NCBI GenBank assembly: GCA_016192425.1
Contig: JACPUE010000047.1
Coordinates: forward strand, 1 to 38,988
DNA length: 38,988 bases
Reading direction: 5' to 3'
DNA from: Burkholderiales bacterium
Lineage (GTDB): Bacteria; Pseudomonadota; Gammaproteobacteria; Burkholderiales; Burkholderiaceae_C
Of the stretch, positions 25,129-33,610 are shown piece by piece (the stretch's first letter is position 1; each line of letters opens with the position of its first letter). The notes under the pieces are model-generated. The model did no database searches, was not told the DNA's origin, and was given only the letters and a program-made list of their open reading frames with translations. Position numbers and translations under genes: made by a program.

Positions 25129-25979
25129 GTGGGAAGGAACAGGGCCGGATCCACCATCGTGCGGTTGAGCATCACGCCCCAGTGCAGGTGCGGGCCGGTC
25201 ACGCGGCCTGTGGCGCCCGCCAGGCTGAATGCCTGGCCTGTGGCCAGTGTGTCCCCCACCCGGCAATCGATCCGGCTGAGGTGGCAATACAGCGTCAGCA
25301 GGCCGCCGCCGTGGTCGAGCCAGACCGTGCCGCCGTTGAAGAAATAGTCCCCCACGTCGATGACGCGGCCGGGCAGCGGAGCTACCACGGGGGTGCCGGT
25401 GGCGGCGGCGATGTCCATGCCGCTGTGGGGCTTGCGGGGCTGCCCGTTGAAGATGCGGCGCATGCCAAAGCTGGTTGAGCGTGTCCCTGGCACGGGGGGG
25501 CGCATGGTCAGGTCTGCCTCTTGTGCCAAGAGGGTGGTGAAGCTCGCCATCACCTGCTGCTGGTGGGCTTGCTCGCGTTCAAAGCGGGCCTGGTCGGAGG
25601 GGGACAAATCCACCGTGCGTGGCTCCACATTCAGCCGCTGCTCCCGGTAGCGTTTTCCTTGGATGCGGTAGCCCAACGCCTGGCTGGCCGCCCCGGCGCT
25701 GGCCTGCACGCGAAGCTCGGCCAGGCCTTCCTGGGCGGCCAGGGGAATTCCGACCACGGCGGTCCAGGCCTGGGGGCTGCCCAGCACCAGAACCGGGATG
25801 TCGCCAGTGAAAGCCAGAAGCCGTTCGGGGGCTGCACCCAGTGCGATGCGCGCCACGCCCCCGGGTACTGGCAGCGCGCGTGGCGTGCCCGATTGCGCAT
25901 GGCTGGTGGCGGCCCAACCGGGCAGCGCGGCCAGGCCGGCCAGCTGCAGCAGGGTGCGCCGTGGACAGGGCTGCGTCAT
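25125..25979 (-). CDS. periplasmic M23 (LytM-type) peptidase
   Basis: This 284-residue protein has an N-terminal signal with a twin Arg (CPRRTLLQLAGLAALPGWA, then ATSHA), so export by Tat or Sec is possible. A middle domain of unclear type is followed by the M23 domain with zinc motifs HSGMDIA (HxxxD) and HLHWG (HxH), and a YCHLS segment between. All ligands are present, so it should cleave peptidoglycan cross-bridges or stems. Length is normal for stand-alone M23 proteins. It lies between an unknown 201-residue gene and rluE, overlapping the latter by 4 bases. Confidence 0.93.
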   Translation of the reverse strand: MTQPCPRRTLLQLAGLAALPGWAATSHAQSGTPRALPVPGGVARIALGAAPERLLAFTGDIPVLVLGSPQAWTAVVGIPLAAQEGLAELRVQASAGAASQALGYRIQGKRYREQRLNVEPRTVDLSPSDQARFEREQAHQQQVMASFTTLLAQEADLTMRPPVPGTRSTSFGMRRIFNGQPRKPHSGMDIAAATGTPVVAPLPGRVIDVGDYFFNGGTVWLDHGGGLLTLYCHLSRIDCRVGDTLATGQAFSLAGATGRVTGPHLHWGVMLNRTMVDPALFLPT

Positions 25980-25986
25980 CTGCGTC

Positions 25987-26592
25987 TCACTGCCGGGTCA
26001 GGGAACGGTAGGCGCTGCGCGTGGCGGGATCCACGGCATTGAGCACCTGTGCATACGCTGTCTGGTGCCGTGCCAGCAGGCGCGCCGACGCCACGGGCTT
26101 GGACTTGCAGTACCAGTGGCAGGTGTGCTGCATCAGGAACAGCTCGGCCATCAGCGTGTAGGCCTTGTCCTTGGAACTGCGCTGGGCCTCGTTGCGCACG
26201 GCGCGGGCAATGCCCTCGGCGTGGATCTTGAGCGCCTGGCGCAGGTCGAAGCTGGCGCTGGGCCACCACTGGTCGGCAAACGGCAGGGCCAGCGGCAGGG
26301 TGCTCACGCGGGTGAGGGCGGTGTCCACGCGCGCCATTTCGGCCGCCAACTGGCCAAACTGCTCGCTCAGTTGCAGCTCGGTGGTGCGCAGCAGGTCCCA
26401 GATCTGCTGGCGCCGGGCGGGGTCGGCTTCGCCCAGGGCGCGCATGTAGCCTTCGATGAGGTTTTCCAGCAGTTTTTCGATCTGGTACTGCGCCAGGTGG
26501 CTGGCCAGCAGGCCGATGCGCTGGCGCTGCTGGCGGCCATTGAGCACGAAGATGCCGATGGCCAGGAGCAGGGCGAGGAGCAGGATGTCCAT
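25987..26592 (-). CDS. membrane-anchored protein of unknown function
   Basis: I do not recognise this 201-residue protein. It starts with one hydrophobic helix (MDILLLALLLAIGIFVL, about 2-18) and then is a largely helical, charged domain facing the cytoplasm or periplasm, with aromatic and cysteine-bearing HTCHWYCKSKP near residue 160. No catalytic motif is seen. It is 29 bases after panC on the same strand and 7 bases before the M23 peptidase gene, so it is probably co-transcribed with the peptidase and may assist it. Coding is supported by base use like its neighbours and tight spacing. Confidence 0.75.
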   Translation of the reverse strand: MDILLLALLLAIGIFVLNGRQQRQRIGLLASHLAQYQIEKLLENLIEGYMRALGEADPARRQQIWDLLRTTELQLSEQFGQLAAEMARVDTALTRVSTLPLALPFADQWWPSASFDLRQALKIHAEGIARAVRNEAQRSSKDKAYTLMAELFLMQHTCHWYCKSKPVASARLLARHQTAYAQVLNAVDPATRSAYRSLTRQ

Positions 26593-26621
26593 GGGGGGGC
26601 GTGGTCTTGCCGTGCAGTCGC

Positions 26622-27488
<867 letters not shown>

Positions 27489-28373
27489 TTACCAGGCGTG
27501 CAGGGTGTTGTCGGGGAAGCGGCCTTGCTTGACGGCCTGGACATAGGCCTCCATGGCGCCGCGCACGCTGTCTGCGTCTTGCATGAAGTTGTGCACGAAC
27601 TTGGCCATCTTGCCCAGGTTCAGCCCCAGCATGTCGTGTAGCACCAGCACCTGGCCCGCCGTGCCGTTGCCCGCGCCGATGCCGATGGTGTGGCAGTGCT
27701 GCAGTTCCTGGGTCAGTTCGGCCGAGAGCAGCGCAGGCACCATTTCCAGCACCAGCATGGTGGCACCGGCGTCCTGCAGCTCGTGGGCGTGGCGGCGCAG
27801 GGTTTGCGCGGCCTGCTCGGTTTTGCCCTGCACGCGGTAGCCGCCCAGGGCGTGCACTGTTTGCGGCGTGAGGCCCAGGTGGGCGCACACGGGCACGCCG
27901 CGCTCGACGAGGAACTGCACCGTGGGCGCCGTCCAGCCGCCGCCTTCGAGCTTGACCATGTGGGCACCGGCGCGCATCAGCTCGCAGGCGCTGCGCAGCG
28001 CCTGTTCGCGGCTCTCGGCGTAGCTGCCATAGGGCAGGTCGGCGATCAGCCAGGCCGTGCCCTGCACGCGGCGCAGGCCGCGCGCCACGCTTTCGGTGTG
28101 GTAGACCATGGTGTCCAGCGTCACGCCCACCGTGCTGTGCAGGCCCTGGCAGACCATGCCCAGCGAATCGCCCACCAGCAGGCATTCCACGCCTGCAGCG
28201 TCGGCCACGGCGGCAAAGGTGGCGTCGTAGGCGGTCAGCATGGTGATTTTTTCGCCCGCTTCGCGCATCTGCTGCAGGCGCGGCAGGCTGACGGGGCGGC
28301 GCTGGGGCATGGGTGATGCCGGAGGCAGCGTGCCATAGGGCGTTGCCGCGGTGGGGGTGGGTTCGGTGGTCAT
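27489..28373 (-). CDS. panB: 3-methyl-2-oxobutanoate hydroxymethyltransferase
   Basis: This 294-residue enzyme adds a hydroxymethyl group from methylene-tetrahydrofolate to ketoisovalerate, the first step to pantothenate. It has [33 protein letters not shown] with the metal-binding Asp, [16 protein letters not shown]-like [10 protein letters not shown], and [14 protein letters not shown]. The N terminus has about 25 extra residues before the core; the next in-frame ATG in that region would shorten it. It is followed by panC. Confidence 0.96.
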   Translation of the reverse strand: MTTEPTPTAATPYGTLPPASPMPQRRPVSLPRLQQMREAGEKITMLTAYDATFAAVADAAGVECLLVGDSLGMVCQGLHSTVGVTLDTMVYHTESVARGLRRVQGTAWLIADLPYGSYAESREQALRSACELMRAGAHMVKLEGGGWTAPTVQFLVERGVPVCAHLGLTPQTVHALGGYRVQGKTEQAAQTLRRHAHELQDAGATMLVLEMVPALLSAELTQELQHCHTIGIGAGNGTAGQVLVLHDMLGLNLGKMAKFVHNFMQDADSVRGAMEAYVQAVKQGRFPDNTLHAW

Positions 28374-28412
28374 GGGTGTAGCGGTAAGTTCGCAGTCAGT
28401 GAATTTTGCCTC

Positions 28413-28433
28413 AGAGCCTGTGAATCAGGCTCT
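28413..28433. repeat. perfect hairpin between panB and the membrane-protein gene
   Basis: AGAGCCTG-TGAAT-CAGGCTCT is an 8-bp perfect inverted repeat whose last base touches the stop codon of the upstream minus-strand gene. There is no T-run on the minus strand, so it is at best a weak terminator or an mRNA 3'-end stabiliser. Confidence 0.55.
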
Positions 28434-30019
28434 CAGCGCTCGGGCAAGCCGCGCCAGCGCCGCCACAACGGGGCGGTCAGGCCCACCAGCGCAGCGGCAC
28501 CCAGTGCGACAGCGGGTACCCCCAGCAAGAGGTTGATCCATCGGTCGGTGCTGCCCAGGGGGCGGTCGGTGTGCGGGGCGTATGTGCCCAGGTGCATGGA
28601 TTGGACGAAGGCATCCCACAGGCTGGCAACGCCCATCATGCCCAAGGCCAGCGTCAAGCCCAGCAGCAGCGAACCGCCCCAGGGCCTGCGCAGCAGGGCG
28701 ATGCGCACCCAGGCCAGGGCCAGGAGGACGGCGGGAATCAGCGGCAGGGTCACCGAATCGGTCAGTCCCAGCATTCCCAGCAAGGCCACAGCGGGCAGCG
28801 TCAGCACCAGGCCACCGGCCAGGACGGCGATCTGGCGCACCGACATCAGGCGTGCAATGACCAGCGCGAGCGCCGCAAAGAACCCGGCGCTGGCTGTGGT
28901 GAGCAGTTCCTGGCGCTGCCTCCAGGGGGTCTCATCGGTGCGCTCGGCAAGCGACAGGTGGCTGGCCATTCGCGAAGGCAAGGCCATGCCGTAGCGGGGA
29001 TGTTGCCATTGCACGATGCGCGGTTCCTCTCGGCTGGCGCTGTAGTGCACCACACTTTGCAGCATGTTCTGCCACTGCGTGTCGGTGAGCTTGGCGTAGG
29101 CGGCAAAGCAGTGGGCGGGGTCTTCCAGCGAGGCGGCGCGTGAAGGCGCGCGCTGCCAGCGCTGCATCAGGCAGTCGGAGCTGTTTGCTTCCGCGGTATC
29201 TTCCTGGCCGGGTTGCGGAGGGTGCTGCTCCCGGTAGCGGCGCCACTCTTGTGCCAAAGGAGATTGCAGGGCCGCCTGGAACGCCGCCTGAAGTGCCGCG
29301 GCCTGCGCCGCAGTGGAAGTGCCTGCCGATGGTGTGTAGCCCCAGGGGCGCAGGGCGGCGCCGAATTGCTCCAGCTGCTGGCCCAGGGCCTGGGCATCGC
29401 CCTGGATGAGCCAGCGCAAGCTGTTGGCCGGGATGTGCTGGTCTTCGCGGTCGATGCTCGCGGTCTCGGGCTCCAGCGTGCGGACCCATTCCACCAGGGC
29501 TGCGGCATTGCGGGGATTCACCAGAAGCTCCAGCGTGCCCACGCTGCGGGCGGCCATTTGGTAGGCGCCGACGGGTGCGTTGTCCCAGCGCTGCTGAACC
29601 CGCCAGGGGTAGAGCGTGTCCAGTGCGAGCGCAGGAGCGAACAGCAGGGACATGAGCGCCGCGCCCCACAGGTACTCGGCCCACACGCCCAGGCGTGCCG
29701 CCGGTGCGCATTCGCGCCAGCGGTTGTGGACACGAACCCGAACCAGCCAGGTGAAGGCAAGCCCCAGCGACCCCATCCAGGCGATGGCGGTGCTGACGCT
29801 CAGCATGCCTTGTTCCGGCGTTTGCCAGCTGCGGGAGGTGACGATGCCTGGGGCGCTGCCCATCCAGCGCGCCGGTTCAGCGGCCCAGGCCAGCCACATC
29901 CAGGGCAGCACCACGGCCCAGAGCACGGCCAGGGGCACAAACCAGTGCAGGCGCAGCTGCCACAGCACGGGACAACGCATCAGAACGCCCTGGTCCCAGG
30001 CGCGCAAAAGGGGTCTCAT
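28433..30019 (-). CDS. polytopic membrane protein linked to an ABC ATPase
   Basis: I do not recognise this 528-residue protein. About three membrane helices lie in the first ~140 residues (such as FVPLAVLWAVVLPWMWLAW and LWGAALMSLLFAPALALD). Then come ~240 residues that are soluble and rich in Gln, Trp and Arg, and about six helices in the last ~160 residues. The ATG at 30019 is chosen because GAGGAA lies 5 bases upstream; an ATG at 30046 lacks such a site. It overlaps a 26-codon ORF (ATGA), itself 2 bases after the ABC ATPase gene. The arrangement suggests the membrane part of an ABC system, but the topology is unlike common ABC-2 permeases. Substrate unknown. Confidence 0.75.
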   Translation of the reverse strand: MRPLLRAWDQGVLMRCPVLWQLRLHWFVPLAVLWAVVLPWMWLAWAAEPARWMGSAPGIVTSRSWQTPEQGMLSVSTAIAWMGSLGLAFTWLVRVRVHNRWRECAPAARLGVWAEYLWGAALMSLLFAPALALDTLYPWRVQQRWDNAPVGAYQMAARSVGTLELLVNPRNAAALVEWVRTLEPETASIDREDQHIPANSLRWLIQGDAQALGQQLEQFGAALRPWGYTPSAGTSTAAQAAALQAAFQAALQSPLAQEWRRYREQHPPQPGQEDTAEANSSDCLMQRWQRAPSRAASLEDPAHCFAAYAKLTDTQWQNMLQSVVHYSASREEPRIVQWQHPRYGMALPSRMASHLSLAERTDETPWRQRQELLTTASAGFFAALALVIARLMSVRQIAVLAGGLVLTLPAVALLGMLGLTDSVTLPLIPAVLLALAWVRIALLRRPWGGSLLLGLTLALGMMGVASLWDAFVQSMHLGTYAPHTDRPLGSTDRWINLLLGVPAVALGAAALVGLTAPLWRRWRGLPER

Positions 30020-30096
30020 GCCAGTTCCTCCACTGTCACTGCGCATCGCGCAGCCCGTGGCGCATATTCCATCTCGAAAAGAGCGCTGCGTGGCAT
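30016..30096 (-). CDS. possible 26-residue small protein between ATPase and membrane-protein genes
   Basis: An ATG at 30096 lies 2 bases after the ABC ATPase stop (TAG-AG-ATG), with AAGGA about 7 bases upstream. The frame runs 26 codons (MPRSALFEMEYAPRAARCAV, then TVEELA) and stops in the ATGA that also holds the start of the membrane-protein gene. Tight spacing at both ends and a good ribosome site suggest it is translated. It could be a real small protein or a leader that couples translation of the two genes. It has one cysteine and no membrane helix. No homologue is known to me. Confidence 0.4.
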   Translation of the reverse strand: MPRSALFEMEYAPRAARCAVTVEELA

Positions 30097-30098
30097 CT

Positions 30099-31292
30099 CT
30101 AATCCTTCACAAACAGGCGCCGTGTGGAGCCGGTGATGTCGCGGAAGTAGCCCAGGGGCATGTGGGCATCCACTGCCTGGCGCAGGAACTGCGCGGCCGG
30201 GAAATCGGCGGCAAAGCTCACGATGTGGGTGTGGCCGTTCACCTGGCGGGTGTGCTCCGGCAAGTGGTGCAGCCAGTCCAGCAGCGCGGGGGTGGTCCAG
30301 GCGGTTTCGAATTCGACCGCACAGCCCGCCATTTGCGCGAAACGCTCGCTCAGGTTGCGGGGCTGGCCGTTTTCCAGGAACAGCACCGCATCGGCCACCT
30401 TTTCCACCTCGTACAGCTGCTGCGAACTCAGCACCATGGCGATGGGATGCCACGGCGAGCGCGCCAGCGATCGCAGGTCGCTCAACAGCGTCTGCTGGGC
30501 GTTGATGTCCAGGTTGGCCAGGGGCTCGTCCAGCAGCAGCACCCGCGGGCGGGTCAGCAATGCGCGGGCCAGTTCAAAGCGCATCTTGTAGCCCGAGGAA
30601 AGCTGCTTCCACTGGTGGCCCCGGAATGCGCGCAGCGACAGCCGTGCAATCACCAGTTCGACCATGCTGCGGTTCGAGGGCCCGCTCAGGCCATGGCTGC
30701 GGGCTGCGTATTGCAGGTGGTCCATCAGGCGCCCGCCCCATTGGTGCGGGCGCTGCGGGATGTACGCCAGTTGCGAGCGCAGGCCGTAGGGGTCGCGTTG
30801 GGGCGCACCCCAATCCAGCGTGCCCGCATCGGGGGCCAGGTCTCCCGCCAGCAGGCGCAGCAGCGTGGTCTTGCCGTTGCCGTTTTCCCCCACCAGCCCG
30901 AGGATGTGGCCTGGCGGCACCTGTACGTCCACAGGGCCCAGCGTGAAGCCGCCACGCGCAAAACGCTTGACCAGGCCCGTGCCCGCGGCATGGTGCACCG
31001 CGCAGGCGGGTGCTTCGACGCGCACCGATGCGTGTGCTGCCTGCAGCGCACCAAGGGCGGCTTCAAGCACCTGCTGGCGTTGGTGCATGGGAGCTGTGGC
31101 GGGCAGCGCATCCCATTGGTCCAGCGCGGCCAGTATGTGCTGCTGCGCGGCAAGCGGTGCGGGCAGGCTGGCATCAAGCAATGCGCACCACGCGCCATGC
31201 CATTGGCCCGTGGCCATGGCCTGCGTGGCGGTATGGCTCCAATCGGTGGCGCAAACGGGGGATCCGGGCTCCAGCAGCGCTGAGGGATGCAT
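30099..31292 (-). CDS. ABC transporter ATP-binding protein with N-terminal extension and degenerate motifs
   Basis: The protein has 397 residues. The first ~105 are not part of the ABC fold: they are helical, Ala/Gln-rich and unfamiliar. The ABC domain has Walker A GENGNGKTT (about 135-143), Walker B VLLLDEP (251-257) and D-loop NLD, so ATP binding is expected. The signature reads LSSGY (231-235) instead of LSGGQ, and the switch region reads VLSSQQLYEVE where a His is usual (SSHQ), so the H-loop His is replaced by Gln. The ATG at 31292 has GGAA about 9 bases upstream and ends an over-long frame that otherwise overlaps nadC. It is the first gene of a probable unit with the small ORF and the membrane protein. 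Confidence 0.85.
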   Translation of the reverse strand: MHPSALLEPGSPVCATDWSHTATQAMATGQWHGAWCALLDASLPAPLAAQQHILAALDQWDALPATAPMHQRQQVLEAALGALQAAHASVRVEAPACAVHHAAGTGLVKRFARGGFTLGPVDVQVPPGHILGLVGENGNGKTTLLRLLAGDLAPDAGTLDWGAPQRDPYGLRSQLAYIPQRPHQWGGRLMDHLQYAARSHGLSGPSNRSMVELVIARLSLRAFRGHQWKQLSSGYKMRFELARALLTRPRVLLLDEPLANLDINAQQTLLSDLRSLARSPWHPIAMVLSSQQLYEVEKVADAVLFLENGQPRNLSERFAQMAGCAVEFETAWTTPALLDWLHHLPEHTRQVNGHTHIVSFAADFPAAQFLRQAVDAHMPLGYFRDITGSTRRLFVKD

Positions 31293-31389
31293 CGAATGGG
31301 GTTCCAAAAAGCAGGCGGTCACGACAGGGCTGGCGCCTGGAGAGACAGCCCCGCCGTGGCGAAGGTGGACACGCCCTACACTAGCCGCC

Positions 31390-32259
31390 ATGAAAAACGC
31401 GACTGTAACCCGAACTTTTCAAGATACCGCAGTCCTGGCCCACGATGATGTGCAACGCGCGCTGCAGGAAGACCTTGGCAGCGGCGACCTGACCGCCGCA
31501 TTGGTGCCGCCGGGGCGCCGCGCCCGCGCCTGCGTGCTGGCGCGCGAATCCGCCGTGATCTGCGGCGCACCCTGGGCCGAGGCCGCGCTGCGCGCGCTGG
31601 ATCCTGCTGTGCGCATCACCTGGCATGTGGCCGAGGGCCAGCGCAGCGTTCCCGACCAGGTGGTGCTGGAGATGGAGGGCGACGCCCGCGCGCTGCTGAG
31701 CGCCGAGCGCACGGCGCTGAACTTCCTGCAACTGCTGTCCGCCGTGGCGACCAAGACCGCCACCTACGTGGAGGCCGTGCGCGGCACCCGCGCCCACATC
31801 GTGGACACGCGCAAAACCATCCCCGGCCTGCGCCTGGCGCAAAAGTACGCCGTGAGCGTGGGCGGCGGCACCAACCACCGCATCGGCCTGTACGACGCTG
31901 TGCTCATCAAGGAAAACCACATCGCTGCCGCTGGTGGCGTCACCGCCGTGCTGCAGGCTGCGCAGCAGGTGGCTGCGCAGGCGCAGTTCATCGAGATCGA
32001 GGTGGAAACCCTGGCGCAGCTTGAAGAGGCGCTGGACGCGGGCGCCAAGATGGTGCTGCTGGACAACATGCCCCTGCCCATGCTGCACGAGGCTGTGCGC
32101 ATCAATGCCGGTCGCGCCATCCTCGAAATCTCGGGCGGCGTGACGCTGGAAGGTGTGCGCGCCCTTGCAGAAACCGGCGTGGACCGCATCTCCATTGGTG
32201 CACTGACCAAGGACATCAAGGCCACGGACTTTTCCATGCGCCTGCAAGAAATAGAGTGA
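31390..32259 (+). CDS. nadC: nicotinate-nucleotide pyrophosphorylase (quinolinate phosphoribosyltransferase)
   Basis: This 289-residue enzyme turns quinolinate and PRPP into nicotinate mononucleotide. It has [11 protein letters not shown] near the N terminus, [16 protein letters not shown], the [18 protein letters not shown] active-site stretch, [12 protein letters not shown], and the C-terminal [19 protein letters not shown]. The ATG at 31390 gives the normal N terminus. It is divergent from the ABC ATPase gene (97 bases between the starts) and lies upstream of nadA, which makes its substrate; repeat B copy 3 fills the gap between them. nadB is not in the window. Confidence 0.97.
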   Translation: MKNATVTRTFQDTAVLAHDDVQRALQEDLGSGDLTAALVPPGRRARACVLARESAVICGAPWAEAALRALDPAVRITWHVAEGQRSVPDQVVLEMEGDARALLSAERTALNFLQLLSAVATKTATYVEAVRGTRAHIVDTRKTIPGLRLAQKYAVSVGGGTNHRIGLYDAVLIKENHIAAAGGVTAVLQAAQQVAAQAQFIEIEVETLAQLEEALDAGAKMVLLDNMPLPMLHEAVRINAGRAILEISGGVTLEGVRALAETGVDRISIGALTKDIKATDFSMRLQEIE

Positions 32260-32412
32260 CCAACCCCCTGTGGCGCTGCGCGCCTTCCCCCTTCTCTCGC
32301 GCGATGCGCGGGAAGGGGGACGCTCCCAGCGCCCGCACATGGGAATGCTGGCGGCCCTTGCGCGGGAGCCCTGGCCTGGGCCGCTGCGGTTTCATACATC
32401 GCGGGTGCTATA
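32260..32412 (+). repeat. dispersed repeat B, copy 3 (nadC-nadA intergenic)
   Basis: It begins directly after the nadC stop with CCAACCCCCTG, has hairpin GGCGC-TGC-GCGCC, then a long stem with arms CCCCCTT and AAGGGGG, GACGCTCCCAGCGC, and the shared block GGCGGCCCTTGCGCGGGAGC followed by CCTGGCCTGGGCC and GGTTTCATACATCGCGGGTG. Relative to the copy at 18171 it has an insertion (CCGCACATGGGAATGCT) in the middle. The frame of nadA is open through it by chance. Confidence 0.8.
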
Positions 32413-32434
32413 CACGCGGAAATGGATAACTGAA

Positions 32435-33553
32435 ATGAGTACCACGATCACCCTGAAAGAAGTCGATTACGAGCAGCCCGAAGGCGGTACGGTCTGCTCC
32501 ACCAAACATGCCTGGGCGCGCGTGCCCGCCGAACTGTCGCAGGACGAGCGCGCCGCGCTCAAGGACAAAATCCGCCGCCTGCTGAAGGAAAAGAACGCGG
32601 TCATGGTGTCGCACTACTACGTGCACCCCGACCTGCAGGACCTGGCCGAGGAAACCGGCGGCATCGTCAGCGATTCGCTGGAAATGGCGCGCTTTGGCCG
32701 CGACCATGCGGCCACGAGCCTGGTGGTCAGCGGCGTGCGCTTCATGGGCGAAACGGCCAAGATCCTCTCGCCCGAGAAGACCGTGCTCATGCCCGACCTG
32801 GATGCGACCTGCTCGCTCGACCTGGGCTGCCCCATCGAGGAGTTCAGCGCCTTTTGCGACCAGCACCCCGACCGCACCGTGGTCGTCTATGCCAACACCA
32901 GCGCCGCCGTGAAGGCACGCGCCGACTGGCTCGTCACGTCGAGCTGCGCGCTCGACATCGTGCGTGCGCTCAAGGACCAGGGCCACAAGATCCTGTGGGC
33001 GCCCGACCGCCACCTGGGGGCCTACATCCAGCGCGAAACCGGCGCCGACATGGTGTTCTGGAACGGCGCCTGCATCGTGCACGACGAGTTCAAGGCCTTC
33101 GAGCTGGAGGCACTCAAAAAGGAACACCCCCACGCCAAGGTGCTGGTGCACCCCGAAAGCCCGGCCGAGGTCATCGCCCTGGCCGACGCCGTGGGCTCCA
33201 CATCCGCCATCCTCAAGGCCGCGCAGGCGATGGACGCCCAGGAGTTCATCGTCGCCACCGACAACGGCATGATGCACAAGCTGCGCACGCTCAACCCCGG
33301 CAAGCGCTTCATCGAGGCCCCCACCGCGGGCAACAGCGCTACCTGCAAGAGCTGCGCCCACTGCCCCTGGATGGCCATGAACGGCCTGGCCGACGTGGCC
33401 CGCGTGCTGGAAACCGGCGCCAACGCCATCCACGTGGACCCGGCGCTGATCCCGCGCGCACGCCTGCCCATAGACCGCATGCTGGCTTTCACCGCCGCCC
33501 TGCGCAGCGGCCAGCCAGCCAGCGGCCTGGTGCCCCATATTGGCGCGGCATGA
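32435..33553 (+). CDS. nadA: quinolinate synthase
   Basis: This 372-residue iron-sulfur enzyme condenses iminoaspartate and dihydroxyacetone phosphate to quinolinate, the NAD precursor used by NadC. Cysteines fit the three [4Fe-4S] ligands: [21 protein letters not shown] and [10 protein letters not shown]. It also has [17 protein letters not shown] and the [13 protein letters not shown] stretch. The ATG at 32435 is chosen because upstream in-frame codons are repeat B sequence. It is 175 bases after nadC. Confidence 0.97.
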   Translation: MSTTITLKEVDYEQPEGGTVCSTKHAWARVPAELSQDERAALKDKIRRLLKEKNAVMVSHYYVHPDLQDLAEETGGIVSDSLEMARFGRDHAATSLVVSGVRFMGETAKILSPEKTVLMPDLDATCSLDLGCPIEEFSAFCDQHPDRTVVVYANTSAAVKARADWLVTSSCALDIVRALKDQGHKILWAPDRHLGAYIQRETGADMVFWNGACIVHDEFKAFELEALKKEHPHAKVLVHPESPAEVIALADAVGSTSAILKAAQAMDAQEFIVATDNGMMHKLRTLNPGKRFIEAPTAGNSATCKSCAHCPWMAMNGLADVARVLETGANAIHVDPALIPRARLPIDRMLAFTAALRSGQPASGLVPHIGAA

Positions 33554-33610
33554 TGCTATAAAAATAATAGCTGCTAGCGCTTATCCAATAAGCGCTGGAG
33601 GCCATTTTGA
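33554..33610 (+). repeat. dispersed repeat A, copy 3 (nadA stop to pabBC start)
   Basis: This is the most complete copy. It begins directly after the nadA stop: hairpin 1 GCTAT-AAAAATA-ATAGC (33555-33571), hairpin 2 AGCGCTTA-TCCAA-TAAGCGCT (33576-33596), then GGAGG-CCATT-TTG. The GGAGG at 33597-33601 is a full Shine-Dalgarno sequence 5 bases before the TTG that starts the pabBC frame. Confidence 0.88.

Noticed and set aside
32270-32434. Upstream extension of nadA
   Set aside because: These codons are repeat B sequence; the ATG at 32435 gives the normal NadA start.
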